The position numbers were made by a program, and so were the translations under genes. A DNA stretch of 64,000 nt. Source: Gnetum montanum (Eukaryota > Streptophyta > Gnetopsida > Gnetales > Gnetaceae). The stretch is taken from assembly GCA_015680685.1 (NCBI GenBank), contig MNCI01033485.1, positions 2,239 to 66,238 on the forward strand, read 5' to 3'. Below are positions 22,649-35,219 of this stretch, piece by piece (within the stretch, counting starts at the first letter, position 1; each line of letters starts with the position of its first letter). The notes below the pieces were generated by a model. That model had not been told where the DNA came from, searched no databases, and was given only the letters and a program-made list of their open reading frames with translations.

Positions 22649-25600
22649 TGTAACACCCTTCTTCCTAAGTCTTACATTGGAGAGCATTACATTGGGTAAA
22701 ACACCTAACAAATGATTGATCATGGAAGAAGCAAGATAACAAATGAACTACATTTTGAAAAAAGGTACAAAGGAACCTAGCTTAAATCCATGATCCAAGG
22801 AAAGAGATGAAAATAACAAATAAAAAGAAATACATAAATATAATTAAAATTATGATAAACAACTATGCTAAAAAATTAACCTAACTAAATTGAAAAATAA
22901 TATAAAACATCTACTGGAAATTAAATAAAAAATAAAGAAATTAAATAAACTAAAATTTGAATCTCCATAATATGATACCAACATAAGAACCATGGTCTAA
23001 ATCATACATAATCCATAAATCTAGAAGTAGAAAAAGAAAAACAATATCTAGCACATGTTGGAATGTCGAATACATACATATCCAAAGCTCAAATTTGAGA
23101 ATATAACATCATAAGCCATACTAGAAACAATCCATAAAACCATCCAACATCTCTAATTTCCATATAATCCAATCAACCTATAATAATATGAATTATCTCT
23201 ATAAGATTGAGTGAGAAATCTTGGGTTCATCTCCATCTAAAGAATAGGTAGATCTCATGAGAGTTAAGTGGAGCATAATTGTCCTCCAAAACATGATAGC
23301 TTAAGAATATCTAAATAATCAAATAAACATACAATTAAACATCCAACCATTTGATACAACAAATACCAAAATTTTTCAACTCAAATCATCACCATAAATA
23401 AGGAAGCTAGAACACACTACACATGGTGTTAAATGTGTTTCAAGCTGTTATGTGTACTTTACCAAATACCAAAACCAAAATGTATCAAAACCAAATAGCA
23501 AAATACCTTATGCATGGATTTATTATTAGTCTCAAATTAAATGAGAAGTGTCTTCAAGACTCACTTAATAAATTCCAAAATATATACCAATGCTAAAGAT
23601 GTCTACTAAGACTCATCTCTAACATCCTAGAGGCATCAAATAAAAAGGGCCAATAAACCATGGAATCCCCCTCTTAGATAGGATGGGATCTCTAATGAAA
23701 GCCATACTAATATATCCTAGTAAGGATCAATCATCAAACAACTCTAGGAAGCCCATCTCCAACCAACCATACAAACTCGGTGCTAGCTCCAACATTTAGT
23801 CATCCAACAAACATACAAACATGACAAAGCAAACTAATGATGATGGATAATAATATAATCAAAAGAATCTATCTCACCAAGGGGATTCCAAAAAAAAAAG
23901 GATCATTCTAAAAGACATTAGTCTAAGGAATATTATATTACCATCAAGATTAAACAAATCATGTGGAACTTTAGCATTGACAAGGGACCAAATTGGACAT
24001 CCAAAGAGATTACATGTATCTCAACATATTTTTCATGATACAAATTAATCAAAAAATAGAAAACCATACTAGAGATTTCAAAAAAAAAATACTCAAACCA
24101 ATATAACAAGTAGACTAGAATCTCTAATATTTAGGTGTAATGCTCACACCATACAATAACCATTTATCCAAGCAATGGTGCTCCAAAACTTAGAAACTCA
24201 ATGAGAATACTAACAAAATAATGATGTGAAAGAATGCATACAACAATGATCTAATATGTCAAAATAATGAGATAGATATTCCAATTTAATTTCTAAGGAA
24301 ATTCACGATTAGGCAAGGTTTAGTCGAAGAAATACTCTCTCATGCAAGGGAAAATAACCAACATTTGAAAATGTAAAAGAGAACACAACAAGTTTACCAA
24401 ATGTGGAAGATTTAACAGGGTTTTAGGAAGCTTTTGAAATAAGTAAATCAAGTATCAAGTCAAATCAGAGGATCAAGATCCATAAGAAACAAGTTTATTG
24501 AAATTTTGGACTTTTAGGAGAGACATCTAGGATAATAAGCTATGTCTAGGAGGAGACATCTATTTGCAGGAGTAGATGTTTATAACAAGGCAAAGACATC
24601 TTGTCTTAGGAAAATATGTCTCTAAGGAGATGTCTATGGAAAAAAGGAGATGTCTATAATAAAAAGTAAATGTCTACTTTTAGTAGGAGACATCCCTAGT
24701 AGGGTAGAATCATCTATAAGGAGACATCCTTACTAGGCATGAGACATCTTCCTTGGTGGGATTTCTTGTAAGAGAGACATTGTTCCAAGACCAAAGACAT
24801 CTAGTATGAGTGGGAAAGGATACAAATTCAGTCAAGAAAAACTAAATTGATGGAAAATGATAGATACACCATAGATTTGACTCCAATAATCCAAGATCAA
24901 AAATTAGTGAAGAGCAAGAATAATCCATTAGTAGACCTAGTGAGAAAGAATTTAAATGAACAAAAACATAAGGTAGGAAATCTCACAATGTAAGGAATAA
25001 CATCCACATAACTATGACAATGATATGAATAATGAAATAAAGATCCAATTAAAACCATCACAAAATCAAAGAAACTAAAATAATGCATTCACAAGAGGTC
25101 GAGATCAATCAAGTGGAAAAAAAAAGATCAAGGTAAGAAAAAAAATATCCTAATATTCCAAACTACCTATCAAATGAATCCAAATCACACACACTCTCTA
25201 GATCCAAAATAAAACCAAATAAGAATTAGATCAGCTCCCATCATTCTATTACCATTGATAAAGACCTATTAAACAATAAGCCCATTCTTCGATATCCAAA
25301 ATTCTTAGAAAATCCATATCCAAAATTGATACAAATAGAAATACTTTTAACCATAACTTTTATACACACCAATCATTCAATACAACATTTCAAGATAATT
25401 AAAGCAATACCCATCAATCTAGAAACAACATAATAATATGGAATTTATTATTACTAAATCCATTCCATGAATGTGAACAAACTTGCAAATGTAAATGGAA
25501 AAGTAACCAAGATTACTCAACTCCAATCTACACAGAAATCCACAAGAGAATAGAGTAATACTAAAAATATCCAAGCAACAACACAATCGATCAGAAATCT

Positions 25601-26305
25601 ACTAGTACCTCTACTAGCTTTAATCTCTAACAACACCTTTGCATCATGATCCTGAATTTTCAAGGTATGTGAAATGAAAAATTCATACAAATTTTAATGG
25701 AAGATTAATAAAAACTATGGAATTGAAGATAATAGTTAATTACCAAAACAAGTATTAAGCTAAAAGAATATTACCATTATTCCTTCTCACCACACTTGTG
25801 ACTTCTTCTATTCTCACATAAACTCCACACGTACTAAAATAATCAATAAAGAAAATGCTAATAAAATACTATTCTAAAAATATCCCATTAATGTCATAAA
25901 AATAAAACTAGAACTAATTAAATTAAATATAACTCAAATAGCTACCAACACTATATAACAAACAAGGTCATAAAATATACTCTAGGAATATGAAGCAAAC
26001 CATAGATCATTAACCATGTCATGCTCCCAACCAATCTTTTATGAAATCCTACCACATTCACTAATAGGATTGGTAAACATCTGCTAAATGATAATAAAAA
26101 TATGCATATAAATATATAAATTCCAAAAGATACATAATAGTATTAATACACATATGCATCTCAGAGGTCATCAACATGAAATATTAAGTTCTCCATCATC
26201 AAATATATCAAACTAATAACATGCATAACACACACCTAAGCATAAATAACATAATTTCGATAAGGATCATACATACCAAGAATACCAAAAATGAGGGTTG
26301 TTACA
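22649..26305 (-). repeat. 3.66-kb LTR of minus-strand chromovirus
   Basis: The ends are TGTAACAC at 22649 and TGTTACA at 26305, an inverted terminal pair. On the minus strand the LTR follows a polypurine tract and degenerate chromovirus integrase, so it is the 3' LTR. Such long LTRs fit the Del/Tekay group. Inside, 24521-24802 holds a dense cluster of AGACATCT-type motifs. A diverged relative of part of it (23440-23830) is found at 51105-51480. Confidence 0.75.
24521..24802. repeat. GACATC/GATGTC motif cluster
   Basis: Within about 280 bp I count nine exact GACATC or GATGTC hexamers, most as AGACATCT or GAGACATC, plus several one-base variants (TATGTCT, AATGTCT). Spacing is irregular. The same motif is clustered in the unrelated copia-1 LTRs at 36.8-37.05 and 41.5-41.8 kb. 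Confidence 0.75.
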
Positions 26306-26323
26306 TCCTCCCCTCCTCTTAAG
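26306..26323 (-). promoter_or_regulatory. Polypurine tract of minus-strand chromovirus
   Basis: The minus strand reads CTTAAGAGGAGGGGAGGA directly before the LTR start TGTAACAACC. This is a strong polypurine tract for plus-strand DNA priming. Confidence 0.75.
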
Positions 26324-28325
26324 AATCTTCCTCTCGAAAGATCTTAGGATGTAAAGAACATAAATCAAACTCAAGCTTCTAAGTAGCCTCTTAAGAACCA
26401 TGATGGCCCCACAAGATCTTCACCATGAGCACAACCTTGTTGCACAACTACCACTCTATTTGGCTACAATCCTAATGGAACACTTCACATATGAGACATT
26501 AGCTTAAACTTGTACCTCTATCCAATCAACAACATGACTATGATTAAGAACATACTTCCAAAGCATGAAGATATGAAACACATCATGCATGCTCGAAAGT
26601 TGTGAAGGTAAACCAACACAATACTCCACATCTCCTATATGCTAAAGAACATTACACAACCCAATGTAATGAGGTGCAAGTTTTCCTTTCTAATTAAAAT
26701 ACATCAAGCCTTTCAATGAAGAGACATGAACAAACACTTTTTCATCAATTGCAAGCTCAAGGAATCTCCTTCAATGATTCATGTTTCTCACTTGATAATC
26801 TTGAGATACTTTAAATTGCTCACAAATCTCCCTAAATTTCTTGGTCTTCCTCATCAAAATGTCCAAAATGATGCACTACCTATCATCAATTACATCCCAA
26901 CACAAGGGATTCCTACATTAACTTTTGTAAAGAAAAAAAGAAAAGAAAAAAGAAAAAAAACCGTGTATGGTGCTACCATTAGGCTTTTTTGGTAGCTGTT
27001 GTTGCAGCTAAACTCTACCAATCACAATAGACTATCCCAACTCTCTAAGAACTATAAAGCAGGATACTGAGGCATGTCCTCCAATACTTGGTTGATTCTC
27101 TCAACTTGACCATCAATTTGAGAATGATAAGATAAACTCATATTTAGCCTAGTGTCCAAGTTTTCAATGAATGTATGTCAAGGTTAACAAGTAAATTCGG
27201 CAAACAATTTGAGACAATCTTAGCAGGAATGTCATGGAATTGTATGATCTCATAGATGAATAATTGTATAACATCCTCTACACTATATAAAGTATTTGTA
27301 GCTAGGAAATGAGATGACTTGATTAACAAGTGAACAATAATAATGATAACATCCTTTCCACCCTTAGTATAAGGTGAACTAATAATAAAATTCATACCAA
27401 TCACCTTTCACTTTCACTTTTGAATAGCATGAGGGTACAAGTAGCCACTTGTTCATTAGTGCTCAAGATCAACCTACTGATAGGCTAGACATCTAGCCAC
27501 AAATTCTCCAATCTACTTCTTCATGCCTAACCACAAATATAACCTCTTTAGCATTTGGTATATCTTGTCATTTCCAATATGCATATGAAGCCTACTAAGA
27601 TGAGCTTCCTCCAATAGATACTACCATAAAGAATCAAGCACATACACCCAATCCTTTCAAAAAAGTAACTTGAGCATATCAACTACCATTAAAGAATAAC
27701 TAGATCAGCTAAGTTCCTCATACTAAGGATCATGCTACTACTTTGCACAAATCTCGCTAACCACATCAGACTAGATCATGAAACTTTGAATCTTACTAGC
27801 CACATGGTTCAAGGCATCCACAATAACATTGATTTTACCTATCTAAGACTAGATGGTAAAATTAAATTTTAGTAATAGCTCAACCCACATTCTCTAACAT
27901 AGGTTTAATTATGACTAATTCATCAAATATTGCAATTCTTTGTGATCTAATCCAAATCATTAACTACTCCCCAAACAAGTAATTTCTTTAAACCTTAAAG
28001 ATAAACATCATTACTCCCACTCAAAAATATGTGTGGGGTAGTATATCTCATAAGGATTTAACTATCATGAGGCATAAGATACCACTTTGTCCTCTTGCAT
28101 GAAAACAAAACCACAACCTTCTCCTAATGCATTAGTACAAATGTCAAATAATTTAGTTGGGGTAGGTGAAATCAAAATAAAAGTCAAGATTACTCTACCC
28201 TTGAGTTCATCATAGGCAACCTAATAACATGTTTCCCATAAGAAATCAATATCCTTCTATAACAACTTTCCAACCTAAGAAAATTGCAAACCTCTTCAAG
28301 ATCCTTTAAAATTCCAAATAACTAA
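26324..28325 (-). pseudogene. pol: Chromovirus pol remnant (RNase H, integrase, chromodomain-like tail)
   Basis: Read on the minus strand from 28325 down: RNase H with FVFMQEDKVVSYAS near 28100; an integrase core at 27404-27144 (SPYTKGG, SSHFLATNTLYS) and a tail resembling VKILWGHHGS near 26420-26450, like the chromodomain end of plant chromoviruses. Two integrase catalytic aspartates are gone: GMNFI stands for the usual GMDFI, and VSNC for VSD. An A-rich run near 26930-26965 interrupts the tail. The RT and everything upstream are missing, replaced by another element. Confidence 0.75.
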
Positions 28326-28329
28326 TATC

Positions 28330-29696
28330 TTAGAAGGATCCACTATAAGAATAAACTTATGTTTGGCCCTTGAAGGAGTAATTGTGCTAATAAAATCTAA
28401 GACTCATTGATGAATGGCCTATCAACAATTACCAATTCGAAAGGAGCTCTAGCCTTTTTGATTGTTGGTCCATAAATTTGACATTTATAACATCTTTGAA
28501 TCTTCAAGCTACTATCTTGGTACATTCTAGGCCCATAAAAGCCATATCGAATTATATGTTGCATAGTGAACTTAGGAAACTCGTAAAATAAATTAGCATG
28601 ATCATGAAATTTTTCTAAAATATGATTGATTTGATCATTATGAACACATTCAAACAAAACCCCTTTGAATTCCTTTGTATATAAAATTCCATCTTTAATC
28701 ACAAATTTATTTGCCTTTTTGAAGAAAGCTCTTTTTTGATTTCAAGTAAAATTATCTATAACCTTCCTTGTATTAAGAAATTCTAAAATTTCATCATACC
28801 AATTTTTTTCATGAGTCCTTAACATGTATATTTTGTTTTCTCTAGCCATTAACTTGGCTAATCCCACTCATTCAATAGTTTTGCATATTTCCAGTGAAAA
28901 CCTAAAACATTGAAGCTTCATAAGACACTTCCCTCTTTTCAACCCAATTTCATTTTAAGTGAAGAATTGCTTAACTTTAGGCTCTATTAACATAATATGA
29001 ACCAATGAGCTTTCCAAGTAATACTTGAAATGTTGAAGTGCTTTAATAACCATGAATGCTTGTTTCTCTAAATCAAAATAATTTATTTCACAACAATAAT
29101 TGAATCATTTGAGGAAAAAGCATATAACCAAAAAATATTCCTTCAATTTTTGGTTTTACCAAGTATGGAGCTTCTTGTAAGCAATTTTTAATGTGTTAGA
29201 TGCTCAATATTTGGTAAAACTTGAACTTGTGAGTCATCTATAACAATACCCTTTTGATAGATTACATGACCTAGTAAGCTCCCATAATTTACCCCAAAGA
29301 TGCATTTCTTAGGAGTTAATGAAATACCATGTTCACGACATCTGTCAAAAATTTGTTGGAGGTGATCAATATGATCTTTCTTTCTCTTTAAATATATAGT
29401 GATATCACCATGATGAATTTTCCTATTAAATATTTAAAAGCCAAATCCATTACTCTTTGGAAAGTAGCTATAGCATTTGATAATCCAAATGACATTCTTG
29501 TGTAAGAAAAAGCTCCTGATTTGGTAATAAATGCTATTTTATATCTATCACCCTTATCAACCATAATTTTATTATAGTCTAAAAAAATCTAGAAAAGAAT
29601 ATACTTGATACCCTAATACTTTGATTAATAAATTTCTAAAATCTACACAAACCCTAATATCACCATTCTTCTTTCTTACTGGAAAAAGATTAGTAA
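28330..29696 (-). pseudogene. pol: Second gypsy pol remnant (RT, RNase H, integrase start)
   Basis: On the minus strand the order is RT (below the gap, 29696-29100, including the YVDD-side palm region), RNase H (DLEKQAFMVIKAL near 29060), integrase zinc finger (28702-28397, CYKCQIYGP) and the first strand of the integrase core (LDFISTITPS near 28405-28380). It stops abruptly near 28330, where chromovirus sequence begins. The two do not belong together: an integrase is followed by an RT-RNase H of a different clade. Confidence 0.7.
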
Positions 29697-29814
29697 NNNN
29701 NNNNNNNNNNNNNNNNNNNNNNNNNNNNNNNNNNNNNNNNNNNNNNNNNNNNNNNNNNNNNNNNNNNNNNNNNNNNNNNNNNNNNNNNNNNNNNNNNNNN
29801 NNNNNNNNNNNNNN
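29697..29814. other. Assembly gap (118 N)
   Basis: A run of 118 undetermined bases interrupts the RT region of the minus-strand gypsy element. Confidence 0.99.
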
Positions 29815-31750
29815 TCCACTTGCTCTTATCTTGAGATTTCTCTTTTTCCAAGTTATAAACTTATTAGAGTGTGCAAATTTTTATTCAAAAGTTCTTTTTT
29901 TGACAACTTTATTTTTTCCATTGAAATAACATTTTCAATCATCAAAGGTTCACTATATGTGTATATTTGATTTGGTTTCCTTTTCTAAGGTAGCCACATA
30001 TGTGAATAATTTGTTGATATGTAACCTAAGAAATTTTTACTCCAACTTCTACTCAATGAAGATTGTATGAATTTAGTATATCTGCTACTTGGATAGTTAT
30101 TCTACTTTTATATGAGGTTCAAAAGTGATTTCTAATAGAACATTTGATAGCTAATCCATAATCTTCATTCAACTTTTGTCCACTTGAACAATATTTTTAT
30201 TGAATTGTTCAGGAATCAAACCAAGTTTTTTGCACATAGATAATGGCATGATAGTAGATCTAGTTCTAGAATCAACCAAACAATTGAGAAGATATTTATC
30301 CTTTGACTTCATTGTCAAAAGAAAAGGAGGAGTTTCTTTATCAGGAGTACAATTATAGATATTTTTTGTTATCTTATCAATGTTAAACACATAACTTAAC
30401 TTTTACTCTCCAACTCTTCTTTTTGCCTTAATAATATCTAAAGATTTTCTCTGTTGATTTCCTATCTGTAATAATTAATATACGCTAGTTCTAACCTTGA
30501 CATGTTTAAGATCCTCAATTACATTATATTCTCCATCTTCATAAAATCTTGATTTCTTCATACATTTATTAAAAGTATGATTTTGAATTACTTTCTCTAC
30601 TTGATTTTCTTTACTTTTATTTTTCCCTCTTCCACTTGGTTAAAAAACCTTCCTCTTAGTAGATGGATCAGAATTGACATTTGGAGGCCTAGAAGTGGTT
30701 AATTTTTCCTTTGATTGTGGATTATATCTATTTTGTTCATTATTATTACACTCTTCATCTGATGATATATCTTCTTCAAAACTTGATAGAGAAGATGTAT
30801 CACTAGATCCATTCTGAGAAGATTTTCTTTTGTAATGAACATTAGATAGCTCATTATCAAATTCAATATCAAGGAAATTGGACATAAACATATCACTTTC
30901 ATCCTCATCATCTGCTAACTTTATATCTTGATGATTATGTTTTCTATTTTTCTTTTTCTCCTTTATTTTAATTTTTGCCAAAAGCTTTTTCTAGTTTCAC
31001 TACTTTGTTGGATAAGTCTCTCATTAATTGTCCTTTTTCAAATTCTCTACTTTCTAACTCTTGCTTTGTCTTAATATGATATGGCCTTGGTAATGCTTTA
31101 AGTTGGGAAAAATCTTAAACATGAATCATAAGTTTCTCTTCTCTTTTTTGAGTTGTAATAATTTCTTCACTATTTAAGTTTAGCTATTTTTCTAACTGTA
31201 TAGCTTCACTATAGTCATTTAGTGTTAGCAAGTTTGGAGCTCTCAACCAGATTAAAATATTGGGATTCACAACTTTAAGATAAGTGTCTCTAAGCATTTC
31301 ATCTGATGGTCTATACTATCTTTGAAAGAGCCCAAAAATTCATTGAAATTTAATGTTGAAATCTCTAATTAACTCTTTAACTCCTTGCTTACCTTGTACT
31401 AGCCCATAGTACAATTGTTGTTGATTTAATTGACTAACAAACTGAGCCAAGAAAAGGCTTTTCATATCATTCCAACTTGTAATATTGTGGCTTGGCAAGT
31501 TGTAATACCAACTCTGATACGTATCCTTTAAATTTACTACAAACAACCTACAAGCTTGGTCTTGGTGTTGAATATTTGCATGAGCTAAAGCTAGTTCAAA
31601 TAGGTAAAGATATACTTCAACTAAGTAAGCTTTTCTAGGAATAAAAGGTTTAGAAAAATATTTGTTAACTACCTTGGAAATATTGTTGTAGTTTGGAAAC
31701 CCTAATGATGTAACTCCTTGCCAAGGATTAACTGGTTGTGGGTTTGCCAA
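29815..31750 (-). pseudogene. gag-pro: gag-protease remnant of second gypsy element
   Basis: On the minus strand: a gag N-terminal part starts at ATG 31750 and runs to 31340 (W..AYLVEVYLYLFELALAHA, then FLAQFVSQL). A lysine- and serine-rich linker follows (30981-30640). The aspartic protease lies at 30390-30169 (CLVDSRTRSTIMPLSMCKK), with DSR where the family has the catalytic DSG triad. Below this the frame degenerates into the gap. Order and strand agree with the pol remnant at 28330-29696, so this is one element. Confidence 0.75.
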
Positions 31751-33650
31751 TAATGTCTAAACTGTTATATTTTTTTTTTATGTTCTCCTAGAGATTGATA
31801 AATCGGACAGAAGAGGTGAGCTTTATCCTTCTATTTTTTACTCTACTACTTGTTCCAAACTTAAAAACTTTTTTCTATTCTTCCTCTCATGAATAATTAG
31901 TCTTATAATCAAAAAATTCTTTAGGACTTTTGAAATCTTCTAAACTACTACTCTATTTGGTCATTAATTCAAAATAATAGCTAATTTTCTTTCAAGCCCT
32001 CCTTTTAGCTCTAAAAAGAACTATTGGCTTGCTGGGAATATAAAGCTCTTTGAATGTAATAATCTATTAACTTATGAACTTAGGTGACAAATTTTCTTAC
32101 CCTCCTTTTAATGCCAAAAAGAACTATTGGTGACCATTTGGGACCACCAATGTTTTCCTTCAATCTCGTGACTAGAATCATGAGAAACAAACGTGTTCAT
32201 TCAAACCTGAGTTTAGGTGTTTGCTGGTCTCTGGAAACACCAAGGCCTAGATACCTCCAAATAAACTCAGTGGCAATAGAGCGAACTAAGCATAAATGTG
32301 TGTTTGCTATTATGATTGTTAAAATTGTTGGGTTTGTCAATTAACTGTAACTTGCTATTATAATAGAAATTTAGCTAAGTTTGTTGAATACTATGCATCA
32401 TTAAAGACTCCTATTTTGTCAAGTCGCTTAGTCTATATAGTCCCTATAGTACGTTGCTTGAAAAAAAAATTTCATCAAAATGCTTAAGTACAATTCTATA
32501 GAAATCTACTCCTAGTTTTCATTAGAGAGAAAGATCCACAAGAAAAAATAGAAATAGAGCGAGATTCATTGGATTTTAAAAGAGAAGAAGAAAGAAAAGT
32601 AGATTTGTGTGAAATCTCAAACATTTAAGCAAGATAAATTGAACATAAGGAAACACTTTGAAATAAAGCTATTCCAATTCAATCTAAGATGTTACAAATT
32701 TTCCAAACCCTTGAGCTTAACAAGCAATTTCATAAAAGACACTTGTATTAGACTACCAAAATGCTTTGTAAATGACAAAATACAAGCTATTGTTTGGCTA
32801 GTTAAATAGTTGTCAAGAATTGCAAATAATAGAGCTATCAGAAAAGATTTAACAACTTCAAGATTAAAACATCAAGGAAAAGACTTTAAAAATTGAAGCT
32901 ATTTCAAGTCAACTCAAAATATCAAAGATTTTCTAGATCCTCTAAACTTGAACAAGTAATTTGATAAAGACATTACTATTAAATTGCTCAAGATGCTTTT
33001 TAAAAGACAACATAAGCTCTTACATGGCAACCAAATAGAAGTCTAGAATTACATGAAAATAGAGCTATAAGAGCACTTAGAAAATCCCAAAATTAAATGC
33101 CAAGCACAGTACTATCTAAACCATTAGCTAAGCAACTAGGACAAAATGAAAAGAAAAGAACTCACAAGATTTAAACAAAGAATCTGAATTGATGATGCAA
33201 TTAGCAAGCCATTTTTACAAGTAATCTTCAATATGTCTTCTTGATTTTCTTTCCCTTGTTTGAATTGATTCATTATGCTACCCTTGAAGCTCTTTTTATA
33301 TTGGCTTCTAAGTAGTTACAAACATCATGAAAAATTAAGGTGAGTTACAAACATTATGGGGGTTTAGTTATAATTACCATAGAAAGTTATAACTTCTATA
33401 AGAACTTACTATCACTATAGAAATACAAGCTATTGTTGTAAGTGTCTTATTCCTATAGGACATTGGATAACTATCCCATGAATTCCTTTTCTTAAATAAC
33501 TCTTTCTTTAAAAAATATACAATGAGCTTGTTCATTATGTGCCTACTACATTTGAACATTTTCTAATGAGCCTTTCTAGTATACATTGCACCATTGTGTT
33601 TGTATGTATAAAGGCATGTTTAAAATAAGGTGCTTTGTTAACTTTTAAAA
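31751..33650. other. 5' flank of the gypsy element, with tandem duplication
   Basis: No gene. A ~50-bp phrase with CCCTCCTTTTA and AAAAAGAACTATTGG occurs twice (near 32000 and 32100). This side should contain the element's 5' LTR and primer site, but I could not define either. Confidence 0.4.
32649..33095 (+). repeat. Tandem duplication, two ~227-bp units
   Basis: Unit 1 begins AAGGAAACACTTTGAAATAA at 32649 and unit 2 AAGGAAAAGACTTTAAAAAT near 32876. They stay alignable through AGAGCTATMAGA near their ends, with substitutions and small indels. A two-copy satellite-like repeat. Confidence 0.65.
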
Positions 33651-33769
33651 AAATTGAGGCCATGTGCCTCCGTAGGCCCGCCTGGGTCACAAGGCCCGTG
33701 GAAGTAGTTGTGTCCCCTTTTGTGCAGTGCGGACCCATGGATTGCTGCTGAGTTCCTTGCATGCCGCCT

Positions 33770-34020
33770 TAGTCTCTCCGTCTATGGATTGCTGCTGAGA
33801 ATTTAGTTATGGATATCCCTGCCTTTGTCAAGTGCACACAGGTGGACACATGCAGGAAGAACGCTTACCATGGTAATGGTATCAGGTTTGATACCCTCTG
33901 CCTGCATCTCTTCAAACAGCCTCACTAATTCCTTTTATTGCTCAATGTGAACGTACCCAACAATCATGGCATTCCATGCAACGCAATCTCTTTTAGGCAT
34001 TCTGTCAAACATTGCCCTGG
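33770..34020 (-). pseudogene. PPR (PLS-class) gene fragment
   Basis: The minus strand encodes consecutive pentatricopeptide motifs: FDRMPKRDCVAWNAMIVGYV, then LVRLFEEMQAEGIKPDTITM and VSVLPACVHLCALDKGRDIH. This is the P-L-S pattern of organelle RNA-editing PPR proteins in land plants. At least two in-frame stops and lack of the rest of the protein show a pseudogene fragment, perhaps captured by a transposon. Codon use and GC content are higher than in the flanking AT-rich DNA. Confidence 0.8.
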
Positions 34021-34659
34021 GCTGCTCTGAAGCTGGACAAGATATTTCTCTTCTTCTACTGAAACAGTGGCATTTGGCTCATCTGTCTTTATTAAATAAC
34101 AGAATTTTCTCGTCTACTAATTTTATTTACTAAAGCAAGCCCTTTTTACCTAACCAATTCGGTTAAAAACAGTTAGTTTCCTTGAAATTTGGAAATATGT
34201 CGACCTCATATTTTTTTTGAAGGTAAGGTTAAACCTGTCAAGCCTTAACCTGGTAGAGAGGTATTCAGCCAGCCGTTGCCACCAGCGTAATCATCGTCAT
34301 CGCCAGCAGCCAAAAACTGCTGCTGCTCATCCTGCAACTTCGCGTCAGGCCAAACCCATGACTATTTTAAAATTTGCTTTATCATCTTGCCGAGCTGCAA
34401 CCTAGAAGCTGTTTCATAATTGCTGAACTTCGACCCTGACCAAGAACATTTACAAACTTGCTGCCTAGCAAAATCAGTTTCAACTGTTTCTTTCTTTCGC
34501 TACTGCCACTGTTCCTGGTGACAAAAACGCAGTTTGGCTAACCCATGATGTGAGCGTGGCACCCTCATCATTTCCTATCCTTTGCTGATACAACACACAG
34601 AGACCACTCCACCAACTCCCTGCTCCACGTTTGAGGCAACGAACTGAGAAGTATCCCTT
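34021..34659. other. GC-richer patch between PPR and FLV fragments
   Basis: No family was recognised. The minus strand near 34240-34320 reads KLQDEQQQFLAAGDDDDY in one frame, which looks protein-like but ends in stops. It may be further captured exon sequence. Confidence 0.3.
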
Positions 34660-34880
34660 CTTTCTTTGAGTTTTGATTCCTTTACAATTTGAGGTTTCAA
34701 CTTCAACTCCCGCTTTTGAGATACCACAACTAATTGCCTGTGCAAGCACTGCTGTATTTCCATAAGTAGATGCATAAGTTACAGCTATCATCACATCCTT
34801 TGTCTCTTGTAGTTTTCAACTAGTCATGCCTTATACTCACAGATAAACTCAGTCACTATGTATGGCACAATGGGACCACA
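34660..34880 (-). pseudogene. Flavodiiron protein (FLV) gene fragment
   Basis: The minus strand encodes CGPIVPYIVTEFICEYKA, a stop, LVENYKRQ, then after a one-base frameshift VTYASTYGNTAVLAQAIS and GISKAGVEVETSNC. This is the junction between the beta-lactamase-like diiron domain and the start of the flavodoxin domain of plastid flavodiiron proteins; YASTYGNTA is the FMN-phosphate loop. FLV A/B reduce oxygen at photosystem I in cyanobacteria, algae, mosses, lycophytes, ferns and gymnosperms and are lost in flowering plants. Similarity ends after SNC, possibly at an exon edge. Only this exon-sized piece is present, so it is a pseudogene copy. Which of FLV A or B cannot be decided here. Confidence 0.75.
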
Positions 34881-35109
34881 TACGAGACATTGCTACAGTG
34901 ACAAAGTTATCCTCTGTATTGCTGTGACCAAATATAGCTGTTAATATACTCACCGGTAAGTAAGTTAATGCCAATAACGAAAATTAACTCTCCCAGAATT
35001 ACCTTTTTAAGCTATTAAATATTGGAATTGAACTCGAAAACGAATTTTCTTAGCAATGAGAGTCACTACTCCATGAAATGGCAGGAAATATGCCAACACA
35101 AACATACAT

Positions 35110-35218
35110 GGTAACTAATTTTTCTTTGTTATAAGATCAATGATTCTATGGAACCAAGATCTAGGTGCTTGTTTTAACCCATATAATGCCTTCTTTATTT
35201 TGCAAACTTTATCTTCCA
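35110..35218 (-). pseudogene. pol: Copia-3 pol, inner RT piece split off by nested insertion
   Basis: The minus strand reads MEDKVCKIKKALYGLKQAPR and SWFHRI, the central motif of Ty1/copia reverse transcriptase. The preceding RT part (MNVNLSFLNGY) lies 12 kb away at about 47050 on the same strand, with copia-2 between them. The remnant degenerates below about 35110. Confidence 0.75.
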
Positions 35219-35219
35219 T

